Shown here piece after piece: positions 1-11,902 of a stretch of DNA of 33,128 nt (the stretch's first letter is position 1; every line of letters starts with the position of its first letter). Below the pieces are notes generated by a model. That model was not told the DNA's origin. It saw only the letters and a list, made by a program, of their open reading frames with translations, and made no database searches. A program made the translations under genes and the position numbers. Source of the DNA: Entrophospora sp. SA101 (lineage: Eukaryota; Glomeromycota; Glomeromycetes; Entrophosporales; Entrophosporaceae). The stretch spans positions 1 through 33,128 of the forward strand of contig CAUDNR010000924.1 in assembly GCA_958430865.1 (NCBI GenBank), in the 5' to 3' direction.

Positions 1-560
1 TGCGTGTTGCAGAGGAAACTTAATCAAATCTGACACATGTAATCATCAATATCAGATTTGCTCATTTTATTTTTTTTTCAATGACTTTTAGGGAACAATT
101 CTGCATGGGATCAAATTTGTGTGAGTGGGGCGAGAGTTTGGGTACGAAATTCACACAGATTTCAAATTCATGCACAAGGAACAAGCGGGGACGCACCAAG
201 GGTTTATTTTCTAACTCTGCCAATTATGTGGCTTTTTCCAAAATTGGTTCTTAAATTTCATTTCTGCATGGTCCTGGTATTATCATTACTTGGGCGATGC
301 AATTTATCAATTTATTTATTTGTTAACTCGTTACAAATTAAGGACAATGGTATCAAATGTATTACTAATACGGAAATTTGCAATTTTCCGTATCATGAGA
401 AAAAATGTACCAAATTTCAAATTAACTGAAATTACTATTACATGTATTTGATCTATAGATAAGGAAATTCCATATGAATTAACAAAGTATACATATCATG
501 AGAAAAAACGTATCAAATTAACTGAAATTACCACAACTCAGTCAATATCTGTCTGTTTTG
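1..560. repeat. 560-bp direct repeat at the window's left end
   Basis: Bases 1-560 reappear at 32569-33128 with a constant offset of 32568 and no difference seen. The repeat contains a 9-bp hairpin (CAAATCTGA at 25-33 against TCAGATTTG at 52-60) and an internal imperfect direct repeat beginning TATCATGAGAAAAAA near 391 and 497. A 102-codon open frame at 121-429 has no recognisable domain and looks non-coding. The repeat may be a dispersed family, or it may be an overlap showing that the right end of the window continues into the left end. Confidence 0.95.
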
Positions 561-1184
561 GATAAAAACAACTACCATTCTCGATGAGATGTCTAATTCA
601 TAAAATTCTAATCACTAGTTATTATTATAATGAAGATTTCTGGCCCTGATACACACAAATCGAACGCAACAATCAGTACTTGATAAATGGCCGACTTGGA
701 ATTTTGAAATTTTGTTATTGTTTAACGTTAAGTTTAGAGGATGAAAAAGTTGGTGTTCAGTTTATTATGAAAAGTCTTGTCAACCTTGACCAAGGGAATT
801 CAAACAAGGAAAAAATGCTACGTATTTTGCATAAAAAACCATGAACCTTTTTTATAAATGATCTTTTATTTATTTTTGGATGGGATTATTGCTTACCTTT
901 AAAAAATGGATATTAGCTGACAAGGATCAGTAATATCAGCAATTAAAAGCTGAAAAGTAAAAGTGGTTACAAAGGATAAGAAGAGAAGAGCAATTAAAGA
1001 ATAATGTGAGAGCTGCAAGACGAATATTTAAAATATTTAAATAGAAATCCCCAAAAGTAAAAATATTATTCAAGAGCTTCAGAATGAAGTTAAAAAATTA
1101 CTAAATTAATCCAATTATCTTGCATGGAGTTATTTAATTAAAGGTTTAGAATAAGGAACCGTTAATTTTGTGGGTCAAGATCAC
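561..1184. other. Gene-free stretch
   Basis: AT-rich DNA with no open frame or exon chain I can support. About 900-1080 has a lysine- and arginine-rich, coding-like look on the plus strand broken by stops, possibly an old remnant, but no family is recognisable. It is not repeated elsewhere in the window. Confidence 0.5.
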
Positions 1185-1549
1185 GATCACGCTATTGAAG
1201 GTCACCATTTGTCATTTAGTGTTAGTATTAGAAACTTTACTTTTACGGTATCGTCGTCATGTTCACTTTGTCTCATATTTTATACATATATATAAAATAA
1301 TAGTAAGATAACACCTTAGTGGCCGAAACTGGCCGAAACACCAAGTGCCCAAACTAATTTTTAATATTAAAATAAGTTATAAGAAGTCCAAATTGCCCAA
1401 GCTAGTTTGAAAAAAAGCTTGGACTGGAAATCTTATTATATACAATATTATGACCATGACTATGGTTGTTATGATTATATTATTACAAAAAATTTAGTGT
1501 CCAACGCACAAAAATTTTATTTTTAAAAAAGAAAAAAAATAATAATAAT
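1185..1549. other. 3' flank of kinase copy 1, also present inverted at 26914-27278
   Basis: Non-coding DNA downstream of the minus-strand kinase stop codon. It contains the line GGCCGAAACTGGCCGAAAC near 1321. The whole stretch is present as a reverse complement next to the Gemin5-like gene, with paired coordinates always summing to 28463. Confidence 0.85.
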
Positions 1550-2224
1550 TTATAATACATTTATATTTGATACACCTACTGTGTTGAATGCTCCTGACTT
1601 TTTACTAAAATCACTAACATCATTTGTATCTCTATATTGGATTTTATTATTGTTGTCGTTATTGACAATAGGCAATGATGGTGATATTAGTCTTTGAGAT
1701 CTGCCACCAATGGATAGTGGATTTGGTATTACAGGTGATGATATATTTTGATGAAATAATTGTTGGTGTGCTGGTGTTGGAGGAAGTGGTGAACTGGGTG
1801 GAGGAAGTGGTGGTGGCGAAGAAATAATTACGTTGTCTCGATTTTCTATAAGATTTTTATTTATTGAAATTTTACTAGAATTTTTTCTTGGTAATTTTTT
1901 TGATGATAATGATGGTGATGGCGATAGCGATAGCGATGGCGATGGTGACGGCGATGGTGATGGTGATCGTGATGGCGATGGTGATCGTGACCTTGAACTT
2001 GAATTTAATCTTTGACTTAAAGGATCATTTGATAAATATGATGTTCGTTGCAATGGTTGTGATTGTAATGTATCTGTTGCTGCTATTGGTAACGGTTGTA
2101 AAGGTAATAGAAGAGTGGATTGACTATCAGCAAAACTTTTATCTAAAGAACTTTTACTAGAAAATTTCCTTGGTATTGGCGATGAAATTATAGGAATTGT
2201 ATTATTATTATGATTATAATTATA

Positions 2225-2277
<53 letters not shown>

Positions 2278-2298
2278 TACTATTAACGTTGTTGTTGC

Positions 2299-2377
<79 letters not shown>

Positions 2378-4695
2378 GCAGTCGTTATTATATGAATAAT
2401 TAATATAATCATTTGATGATTTACTGTTGTGACGATAATTGATAGACGGTAATGTTAAAGATGAGGATTTTGTGTGCGCTGTTGATGGGAAAAGCATCGA
2501 GGCACTTTTTTTATTGATATCTTGAGCACTTGAGTATGGTTTTAACGTGTGACGCTCTAATTCATCATTATTAATGGACGCGTCCTTTGTATGACCATCA
2601 CCAAAATTTTGTTTTTGAGTATCTCCTGGTAGAATGGTTTTATATTCAGCTGAAGTCACGGCAGTCATATCTGATTCTTGTCGTTCATGTGTTGATGATA
2701 TTACCGAGGAAGGTTGAGTTTTTAAATATATGGAGTTGTTGGCGGAGCTACTATCAATAGAACTTTGTAGATTCTTCATATTATCTGGTGAGTATTTGTA
2801 ATTGTGTTGATGATATTACCGAGGAAGGTTGAGTTTTTAAATATATGGAGTTGTTGGCGGAGCTACTATCAATAGAACTTTGTAGATTCTTCATATTATC
2901 TGGTGAGTATTTGTAATAACTTTTTCTAGACATTTTTGAAAAATCATAAATAAGAAACTTTTCTTCCATCATTCGAACTTCCTTGGAAAGTTCACTAAGA
3001 TCTTGATTAGGATTGGCACGTTTCCTTGCTTTCAACGGATTGTCCTCCAATAATAATTCTTCTAATTCATGTGTTGCGTCAAAATTTGCGCGTTTAGACT
3101 AAAACAAACCAAAATAATGAAATGGTGATATTATTAATATTATCAATATTAACATTACTATTATTAATATTGATATTAATATTCTTGCTCGACTTACATC
3201 AGGTATAAATGGAGGGGTTGCTTGTTTTGTAACAAGATTATCCCATTCTATATTACTAAACCAAGGATGCTGTTTAATTTCATCAATACCATTACATCCT
3301 AAACGCTTAGTTATATCTCTTTCACAAAACTAAAGATTTATATGTATATATATTAGTAACAAATAAATTTATAAATATTTTATTTTTTATAATAATTACA
3401 ATAATAAACATACCCTTTTTAGAACATCTATACAATCTTCAGAAACCAATTCATTAACATTTTCAGGAAAATGGATAGGCTCGTTAAGAATTGCACGAGT
3501 TAAAGCTGTATTTGTTTTTCCACGAAATGGTCGCTAGCAATATTAATGTACGATTGATAGAATGATCGATTGATCAATTGATTAATTAACTGAACAATTT
3601 TAAAATAAATTTCAGTTTTCATTTAAATTGAAAAATTTAGTTGTTAAAAATACCTTGCTAAACAATAACTCATACATCACAACACCTAGTGACCACCAAT
3701 CAACAGAATTAAGATATCCTTTCTTTTTTAATATTTCTGGAGCTTTAAATTTTTTTTGTAAGAAGTAATTAATTAATATTAATTTTATAATTTATAATAA
3801 TTCCTAAATAATTAAAAAAAATCCCCATTAATTACCCATATATGCCATAGAACCAGCCACTGATGTAAGAGGTCTTTTTTCATTATAGTGAACTGCAATA
3901 TTGAAATCAGTTAAATGCGCGTGACCATTTTCATCCAATAACACATTATCTGGTTTTAAATCTCTATATTATATATATATATATATATAATAATTAGAAA
4001 TATTATTAAAAAAAGAAGGAATAATAATCAATTCAATTCCTTAGAATAATCAATTACCTATGAACAATTTTCTTTGAGTGCAAATAATCTAATCCTAAAC
4101 TAATTTCAGCAACATAAAATTTCACCACTTCTTCTCCCAAATGCCCTTGTCTCTCCAGATGAAATCTTAAATCACCGCCCAACATCAAGTCAAGCACCAT
4201 GAACATATTCTCGTCGTCTTGAAAAGCATAACGCAAATTACATATCAACGATAATTCGATCTCTTCCAACAGACGACGTTCTTGTATAATATTCTCTATT
4301 GCTCGCATTTTTATACATTTTTCTTTGTTGATGTATTTGAGCGCGTACAAAACCTTGGAACGTTTGTGTTGAACAACTCGGACCTTAATTAATTAGATGA
4401 AATGATAATGTTAACGTGATGGTTTATAACGTTTCAATATAAACGTTTTATTGTTTTTTTTTTTTATAGTGATCAATTTAATTAAATACCTTGCCGAATG
4501 CCCCTTTTCCAACTGATCTTAATAAATGAAAATGTGATAATTCGACTATAAATAAATAAAAAAAGATATTAATGTATATGAGTTTTAATGTTTATAAATA
4601 TATATTTATATATTATTTCTTTTAGGCACACGAGAAAATAATTTACCCTCGGCATTAAAATCAATTTCTTCTTCCTTACAACAACCTGCACCCAT
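1550..4695 (-). CDS. STK32/YANK-type AGC serine/threonine kinase, copy 1 (frameshifted in last exon)
   Basis: Eight exons on the minus strand: 4647-4695, 4490-4545, 4058-4383, 3836-3963, 3654-3742, 3414-3533, 3198-3329, and 3098 downward; all introns are GT-AG and the phases agree. The protein starts MGAGCC, a likely N-myristoylation and palmitoylation signal for membrane attachment. Kinase motifs seen: glycine loop GKGAFG (29-34), VAIK-type lysine K51, HRDLKPDN with D145, DFN (163-165) in place of DFG, APE (187-189). DFN and the tail after the kinase domain match the STK32 (YANK) family. A long low-complexity tail follows: poly-Asn, SP/RS dipeptides, then a proline-rich stretch. In this copy a 115-bp tandem duplication (2688-2917) shifts the frame, and translation stops at 2781-2783 after about 405 residues; without it the reading would run to 1550 (about 777 residues). 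The family identity is firm; whether the frameshift is real is open. Confidence 0.87.
2226..2377. repeat. (TTA)n microsatellite coding poly-Asn in the kinase
   Basis: Two TTA tracts, about 2226-2272 and 2300-2377, separated by a short imperfect stretch. Read on the minus strand in the kinase frame they are AAT codons, giving two asparagine runs broken by a few Ser and Val residues. The second tract is exactly where the sequence resumes after the N gap at 20902. Confidence 0.95.
2688..2917. repeat. 115-bp tandem duplication inside the last kinase exon
   Basis: Units 2688-2802 and 2803-2917 are identical and adjacent. The second kinase copy (around 21288-21402) has the unit once. Because 115 is not a multiple of three, the duplication shifts the kinase frame and brings in a stop at 2781-2783. 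Confidence 0.95.
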
Positions 4696-7600
4696 CGGAA
4701 TTTAGTTTGGTAAAAAAGGTAATATTATATAATTATATAAATATAGACAAATATAAATATAAATATATATATTTATAATTTTATATTAGAAAGAAGTAAA
4801 GGAATAGTCAAGTGCAGTGTTTAAGGGATGAGTGTAAGAAAAAAACTTATAATAATTCTGTATGTTAAAAATACATACATAAAGGGTTTTTCTTAAAAAA
4901 GGAAAAAGAAAGATAATGATGATATTAATACAGAAACAAACGGCCTGCCGAATTTTTTTTGGTTTTAAGTTTTATTCTATTAGTTGAAAAAGAGGGAGGA
5001 AGGAAACGAGAAATAAAAAAAAAAAAATATAATAAATAAAAATAAAAACAACAAATATGTATATATATTAAAAAATAAAATAACGAAAAAAAAAATCAAT
5101 TCAAACAAGCTAAATATAGTAACACATACACAATATTTTACGATTATTATTTAAATACAATAACAATGAATAATATAACTATACAAAGGGACGTTTGTCT
5201 TCTCTTTGATCTGATGATTGAATTGATTATTTTGTATTTGTTTCCTAAATATTATTATCTGTTCTTCCTTTAAAGTAAATAAATAATTTTGATTTCTAAA
5301 TTGGTAATTTAAAGTATATGTCTTTTTAAATACGGAACTCTAGTCGTCTATTATTGAAATTAGTGTAACGCGAATTAGTTTTCAATGAGCGAAAATCTTT
5401 GCATTTATTGCTATTTTAGTGTATTAATTGTATATTTATAGATGGTTATAAAAAATATTAAAACTAAACTTTACGAAACTTATTACTATTACCATTACTA
5501 TTAGGAGATGTTATATAGAAGTTGATAATGTGAAATGATTTTTTGAAACTTTAAAATATTACTTCCAAAAACGTTCTATATATGTAAAGAGTTGCTACAT
5601 TTAGGGTTTAGGGGTGACATTAACTTAAATTTGCTTTTCAACATTTCTAGGCCTCGTACAATACTAATATTAATATGTGTTAGTATAGTTGGACAAGGGC
5701 CCTTTTTTTTAAAATGATAATTTAATACATATAATGCCAAAATAGTAATAGTGATATTTATGTATTGCTTATTGCATTATTATCATCTTGTCATATAAAC
5801 CTATGCGAAAACAGTACTTGTCCATGATTCCATTTTATCCGGGCATCCATAGACTTTTACCTAGTATGGTATTCCACGATTTTATTTGGTCTATTTGTTG
5901 AATTATCTTCAAGGCTAGTATGATGTTTAATCACATTGTGACTTCGAAAAAACACAACTAAAAATTTTAACATTGGTTCCAAAGACGGGAAGAGAGTCGT
6001 GCTCATTTTCCCCCCAGATATTATTATTATTTACAATGGTAAGATACGAAAATACCCAAATTGACATGTCAAACGTTAATTTAAGCCTGTTATGTAACAA
6101 AATAATAATAATAATAATAATAATCATTTTGCATTTTTGATTAAAGCTGTTTCACCTATGAGATGTAAGTAAATATTTATTTGTAAATTTCCTTGTGTCA
6201 AAATATTCAATGCCCACGCATATCATTGTAGATACAATCAAGAACAACATCGTCAATTACAAACAATCTATTCGTTACTCGACATCGTGGCATATTGGTA
6301 CTCTTATATTGTGACCTTTCACGTTTTGCTAACCTTATTCATTGATATTGATAATAAAACAAAGACCTCAAAAATATAATAACAGTTGAAAAATTTTAAT
6401 TCGAACTTGCTTTTCCCCTTCGCGATACTTAGCTTCTCGTGGATGAAGCCTATTTACACTTTGATCCTTCGGACAAAAAGTTAAGTACATATATCATTTT
6501 AAAATCAATTAAAAAAAATTGGAAATTACAGTCAAGTTTGTTTATCTTCGCTTTGATCAACAAAGCTCATTATTTAAATAATTGCATGATTAAAAAGGAT
6601 ACTGTGCAATCATTGTATATCTTTACACAAAGAGCAAAAGAACCTATCATCCATCACCATCCTATCTAATCAATTAATTAATAAAGAAAAAAATAATAAA
6701 TCAATTTACCCATAAAAACCTTATTATACTTCTATTGTTCATGCTAATAATTTTTAAATAATAATATTATTATTATTTTCCTTAATTTAAAATTTACAAA
6801 ATATTAAATATTAATCCGAATGATAATAAATTAGCTTGTTCATATAAAATAAATCTCCAACAGATCTTGTACTAAAGATTTAAGCCCAATTTATATTAAT
6901 ATGTCATCACTATATACAATTACTATTAACCATTACTATCATAACTCGGTGTATAATATATGTGACAAACTGTCGTGTTGCTACAAAAAAAAAAAAGCTT
7001 TATTTTATTTCCTTTTGCCCTTTCGTCTTGAAAGGCCTTTATTTCCTTCCTTTATGAGAAGGAATATGGAATTTTGTTCATTAAACAGGTTGGATATTTA
7101 TTAATAATCCATGTTGTTATGATGTATATATTTGTTGGGGTGTGCAACATTCTAAGAAAGTCAAATATTAATAATGTCTTGTATTGATTGGTTGTATGTG
7201 ATTTGCATACTACAGAATTTCCGAAATTACATGAATGTTTTTTTTATTTTCAAACCACTACTTCTTTTCCGTTTTCAAAGATTATAGATGACCAAATTTT
7301 CATGAAAGATACAAACTTTTTCTTTATTGTGTGATACTTCTTCTATCTATTGGAACTTCCGAAAAAATTATATGAAATAAACATTGCACTGTTCTACAAA
7401 TACTAAAAACTAGATTTTCACGAATGGAAGATTCTAATAAAACCGTTCCATACAAGTTTTTCGTTACACCATAAAACATCCGCATATTATTATTATTATT
7501 ATTTATTAATATTAATTATTAATATTAATACTAATTAGATTTACCCCGATATTTTATATGCATTTTCTGCAGCTGTTGATATATAAGTATTAAATTCTAT

Positions 7601-8186
7601 GCATTCAATCTTGGTATTTCACATATAAGAAAAGAAAAATCCTAGGAAAGTAATCTTGTGTATGATCGTGTAATTACTAAAAAATTTCTAATAAAACTTT
7701 TGTGAATCTCAGATGGGAAGACTTACGTTTGTATCAATTGGAAAAGCCGATAGTTTTTTTTTTCAATTAGTAAAAAATTAATGGCAGAGGCTTTTTCTCG
7801 TATCTTGGAATGTTTCTTACTACTAATTCATCACTTCTCCTACTGGTATACAACAATGATGTTATATTATTACTGTCACATAACCTAAGCCAATCACCGT
7901 AAGTAAATAAACCTTAAATCAAAGTTATATTATCAATGATCAATTTTGGTTAAATGCAACAATTAGAGTGACAATTTTGTTATTAATATTTTAGTACATT
8001 ATTTTCGAAAATGTAAAATTATTATATTATTAGCTTAAAATGTTCAATTTTGACCAAATTTTGACGTTTTATACTGTACATATTTTTATTGATGCGAAAC
8101 TTAAAAAATCCGAGACAAATGATTTTTACATGATAATTATCGATTAAGACAAGAAATCATTGCACTTTGCCTTATTCTATTTAGTT
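4696..8186. other. Intergenic region upstream of kinase copy 1
   Basis: About 3.5 kb with no gene I can support. Short open frames at 5927-6127, 6439-6669 and 6901-7104 have no domain and the composition of random AT-rich DNA. It holds simple repeats such as the ATA tract near 6104-6126. The part just above 4695 should carry the kinase promoter, but no specific site can be assigned. Confidence 0.6.
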
Positions 8187-8545
8187 TTTTAAACTAATAT
8201 CACTGCCAAGAGAATTAACTAGTTTCATTTGTTCACTAGAATTTTCTTGTAATAAAAATGCACGGTCTATTCCAAGCTTTTTGAGCACTTGTTAATATTT
8301 GCCCAAAATTATCATCTTCTTCAAATCGTTGGTATCTACTTCTGATTGCTGTTTATACATTATCACAAGAGCTCTAACAATTTTATCATCATCAGAGACT
8401 TCATATACAGTTTCTTCTTCTGGATTATTTAAATATTCTTTTAATGAATATTGCATCATTTAGATTGAGAGCAGCAACTTCATGAGAAGATTGCTTCGTT
8501 ATTGGATCATTAATATCATCAAAGTGAGGTTGCTTTCCGAAACCA
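8187..8545 (-). pseudogene. C-terminal remnant of a pogo/Tigger-type transposase
   Basis: Minus-strand translation gives a coding-like acidic tail, including SLKEYLNNPEEETVYEV and DDDKIVRALVIMYKQQ, of the kind that follows the DDE domain in Tigger/jerky-like transposases. The frame is broken by shifts and stops. It probably belongs with the DDE fragment at 9138-9475, separated from it by inserted DNA. It directly abuts the right end of the duplicated segment at 8186. Confidence 0.45.
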
Positions 8546-8604
8546 GGGAGCTTTGGCAGAATGGCGTATGTGAATCCGCAGAGATGGTTTTGGCAGATCG
8601 TTCT

Positions 8605-9077
8605 AAAATGCCGAAACTATATAAGATTTTAATATAGTTTCACCATAATTTAACCTAAAGGTTAGAAATTGTTAAATAATTACTAGCATAAAATCGACTA
8701 AATTTTTTTTGATCAACTAATATATTAAGACTATTTTAATTGATTATTTACCGATTTAGAGTTTCTATTCGTAATACAAATTCTATCATCATTGTTATTC
8801 GTAATACAACCTAATATTAATTCGAATTATTCGTTCTATTCTTCTATTCAATTATCGGTCATTCGTTTTATTCGTCTATTCGAATTACTCGTTTTATTTG
8901 TTTTATTCGAGTTACTCGTTTTATTCGAATAAACTTTCAATGTAATTTGAATACTCAAATTCATAACGAATAAATCAAATATTTTGAATAAAATAGAAAC
9001 CTTAGCTGAAACTATAATCAAATGATGCCGAAACTATAGCTTTGGCATTTTGGCAATTTAGTCAGTTTCGGCATTTT
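8605..9077. mobile_element. Candidate inserted element with 14-bp inverted ends
   Basis: AAAATGCCGAAACT at 8605-8618 is matched by its reverse complement at 9064-9077. The interval lies between the two transposase remnants and contains the smaller MITE at 8759-9002. Further GCCGAAAC/GCCAAA motifs occur just outside and inside both ends (for example near 9027), so the true ends may be a little wider. No target-site duplication was found, so this is only a candidate. Confidence 0.4.
8757..9004. mobile_element. TA-flanked MITE, copy 1 (ATTCG-rich)
   Basis: The element spans 8759-9002 and is flanked by TA on both sides. Its ends are GAGTTTCTATTCG and, inverted, AGGTTTCTATTTT. The interior is built of ATTCG/TTATTCG repeats and holds a second GTTATTCGTAATACAA near 8800, which suggests an internal duplication. 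The same family occurs at 18450-18579. A TA target site with short inverted ends is the Tc1/mariner pattern; no coding capacity is present. Confidence 0.7.
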
Positions 9078-9137
9078 GGCACTATGTAGGAGGTTTTACT
9101 TTTCGACAGCAGACTAAACAGATTTCATCAGGCAACC

Positions 9138-9475
9138 TTACACCAGAAATATCGGACATATTCGATCCGGAAGAATTTTAGTATGATGCCAACGATTGTA
9201 AATGGTTTGCGATGACACTTTCTTCCAGTTTTTAATGACAAATGTTATTTCCGGTAATGTATCCATTTTTAAATTTGTTATATCATTTCCTGCTTCAACT
9301 TGATTTAAAATCCCAGCATCCATCGGTTGGATTTTTGAAATGATATTTGGGGAAGAAAATGAAATCAATATTTAAAAGAATCAAACCATCTATTTTATCA
9401 AGAAGCAATAATGCTTATTGGTATTTATATTTTCAACAACCATTCTGTTGAATGATTGGTGCCAAACTTGAAAAA
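9138..9475 (-). pseudogene. DDE-domain remnant of a pogo/Tigger-type transposase
   Basis: An open stretch of about 76 codons (9138-9368) includes SKIQPMDAGI and TIYNRWHHTKIL, matching the conserved 'QP-DAGI' and 'W--T-IL' blocks of DDE_1 (CENP-B/jerky/Tigger) transposases. Just upstream, in another frame, ALLLLDKIDG and NIDFIFFP correspond to the preceding LLLLDN...FLPPN block, so a frameshift lies near 9355. No N-terminal DNA-binding domain is present. This is a dead transposon fragment. Confidence 0.65.
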
Positions 9476-9783
9476 CGGTAATTAATATCCAAGCCTTGGA
9501 TTATTACAACATGTCATTTATAAGTTATTAAGGTTAATATTAGTAAGGCATCATGGTTTTTTTAAATTTTCGATTATTAATGGATCCAACTAACGATAGA
9601 TTATTAAATTGCTACACGAAACAAAGTTTTACAAAAATAATCTTTTTTTTTTTTTTACTATTTACATTTCATAAATGAAAAAAAAATCTAAACGCTTGAG
9701 TTTAAAATTCGGGTCAATATTGGTATGTAGAGCAACTTTTACATACACATGGGTTGTGTTAACCTGATTTTTGATTTTGAACC
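9476..9783. other. No gene seen
   Basis: AT-rich DNA with homopolymer T and A runs and no supported feature. A short palindrome, CCGTAAA...TTTACGG, begins at 9783 and marks the start of the next repeat. Confidence 0.5.
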
Positions 9784-10176
9784 CGTAAAGTTGTAATTAT
9801 TTACGGCTTATAGGTATATAGCAATAGTAATTATAATGGTCGGAGTAATTGTTGAACTATCATAGGATTTATTTTTACAATACAAAAAAAAAATTTATAA
9901 CTAAAAACTATTTAATAATTCTCTAATAAAAATTGCTTCAAATCAACATAGAAAATATTGATTTTTGAAATGGTCCCAAACTTTTGATTCTTACAACCCA
10001 TTTTGCTTCATTTGATTGCTATTGAACTCATATAACCCTTTTATTTTTCTATTTTAATACAACTTAGTCAATACGATTACTAATTATTTAAAGCAATAGA
10101 TTGATGTCTTTCATGTTTATATATATATATATATTGTTAAAAACAATTAATAATGTAAATAGCAATTTTTTGTTTA
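9784..10176. repeat. Left flank repeat of the BTB-TLDc gene (R1)
   Basis: About 393 bp clearly similar, with scattered substitutions and small indels, to 12513-12903 in the same orientation. Shared landmarks include TTTATAACTAAAAACTATTTAA and TTGATGTCTTTCATGTTTAT followed by a TA run. It begins beside the 24-bp palindrome 9783-9806. Confidence 0.85.
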
Positions 10177-10380
10177 GCATTATTATATAGTCTGCTATGG
10201 CAATGGCCATTTGCAGATTTTACTATTTTACGGTTTCGTAGCCTTACTATTGCTACTACTATTACGGTTTACGGCATTTATGGATGGCAATATAATAATA
10301 ACCGTGTTATTAAGTCACATGTGGCCATTTATTTTTTTCGATTGCACAAAATAATTTTTTATTAAAAAAAAATTTTTAAA

Positions 10381-11856
10381 ATGAATTCAATATTTGAAAA
10401 ATATTTTAATGAAAATGAAAGATTATTAAGCACTGAAGATTTTTATGATGTAAAAATATATGTTGGTGCAGAACCAAACATTAAAGAAGTTCATGCACAT
10501 GCATCTATCATATCAGCTCATTGTTCATTTTTTGGCAATGCATTAAGTGATGCAACAAAAGAAAATGGATATTATATTATTAAAAAAATTAATATTAATG
10601 AAAAATATTTCAAACCTATTCTCAAGTAAGTTCAAATTATTTAATTATTTATTATTACTGAATATGTAATGCTAATAATCTGTTTAATTGTTGAAAGGTT
10701 TTTGTACACATGTAAAATTGAATTTGAAAACTATTCTGGAGCTGAAGTATTAGAATTATTAGTTGCAGTAGATGGACTTGGTATTGAATCACTTTATGAG
10801 TATGTGATGAAATACTTTATTGAAAATTATGAAGATTATATAAAAGAAACTCCAGTTAAAATTCTACAATTGATTTGTGCTAATGAGGCTTTTAAGGAAT
10901 TGAAAAATATTTATTTAGAAAAGTTTTATGATTATAGTGAAAAATTATTTCAGTCAAATGAATTTGAATTGTTGGAAAAACCAATTTTATTGGAAATTCT
11001 TAAAAGAGATGATTTTTCTGTTGATGAGATAGTTATTTGGGAAAAGATTCTTAAATGGGGATTAGCAAAACATCCAGAAATCAATAATATCAATGTTGAA
11101 GATTGGTCATCACAAAATTTTGTTGATTTGTGCAGCACATTAAAAGAATTCCTTCCTCTAATAAGATTTCAGGATATTTCTAAAGATGATTTTTTTGATA
11201 AAATTGAACCATATGATATGCTTTTTCCTAGAACTTTATGGAAACCCATTTTAAAATATTATTTGGTTCCTGATAGACAACAAACATTGAATTTACTACC
11301 ATCAAGAATTTCAAAATTGAATTCAACACCTAAATCATTGACAATCAATCAAAACCTTACTTTGCTTTTTGCAAGTTGGACTGATAGAAAAAATCCACCA
11401 TATACTTCACTCATTGAAGTCAAATATGAATTCAAACTTCTATATTGTAGTAGTAGAGATGGTTTAAATCTAGGTGTATTCCATCAAAAATGTGATAATG
11501 TCAACAAAACCCTTGCAGTTGGTAAAATACAAAATTCAGAACAAATAGTTGGTGGTTATAACCCACTTAATTGGAATGGAAGTGGATATAAAAATACAAC
11601 AGAAAGTTTTATATTTAATATTAGTAATAGAAATGATATTAATACTGCACAATTTAGTTATGTTATTAATAATGATTACAAGAATGCAGTATATTGTCAT
11701 CCTAGTTGTTTACCTTGTTTTGGTGCTGGTGCTGATATTTGGTTTCACTTATATGGTCGTATTGTTGGTGTTCCAAAGACTTATAATAACATCAATATAA
11801 TAAAAAATAGTAAATTTGATGAATTGGAAGTTTTTCAAATAATTGATAAAAAATAA
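10381..11856 (+). CDS. BTB-BACK-TLDc domain protein
   Basis: Two exons, 10381-10625 and 10698-11856, with a GTAAGT...AAAG intron; 467 residues. Residues about 1-115 form a BTB/POZ domain (FYDVKIYVG, VHAHASIISAHCSFF), followed by a BACK-like helical region (about 120-230) and a C-terminal TLDc domain (about 260-440: FKLLYCSSRDG, FHQKCDN, IVGGYNPLNW, SFIFNI). BTB domains mediate dimerisation and often recruit cullin-3; TLDc domains are linked to oxidative-stress responses and V-ATPase binding in animals. Proteins of this layout are strongly expanded in arbuscular mycorrhizal fungi, where most lack a known role. The start codon opens the BTB domain directly and follows an A/T-only leader. The gene is intact and sits between duplicated flanks (9784-10176 and 11903-12503). 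Confidence 0.9.
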
Positions 11857-11902
11857 AACAAATATAATGTTTTGATTATTTATTACTATTATAATTTCTT
11901 TA

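Larger units (their letters stand above)
2302..8186. repeat. Large duplicated segment, copy 1
   Basis: This segment matches 20902-26671 in the same orientation. The offset is 18600 left of the 115-bp duplication and a constant 18485 to its right as far as 8186, so no other net indel exists. No substitution was noticed when lines were compared by eye. It contains the kinase body plus about 3.5 kb of upstream DNA. Confidence 0.95.

Noticed and set aside
121..429. 102-codon frame in the terminal repeat
   Set aside because: No domain; the codons are those of AT-rich non-coding DNA, and the second copy adds no evidence because it is identical.
1833..2160. Plus-strand frames rich in Asp-Gly or Met-Val repeats
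   Set aside because: Antisense shadows of the Ser-Pro repeat coding region of the kinase.
2188..2412. Open frames of almost pure isoleucine on both strands
   Set aside because: These are other frames of the (TTA)n tract that codes asparagine in the kinase.
6439..6669. 76-codon open frame upstream of the kinase (also at 24924-25154)
   Set aside because: No domain, no splice partners, and composition like the surrounding DNA; identity between copies only reflects the duplication.
10669..10697. Separate upstream start for the second part of the BTB-TLDc gene
   Set aside because: This ATG lies inside the intron; the GTAAGT donor and AAAG acceptor join both exons in frame through the BTB domain.
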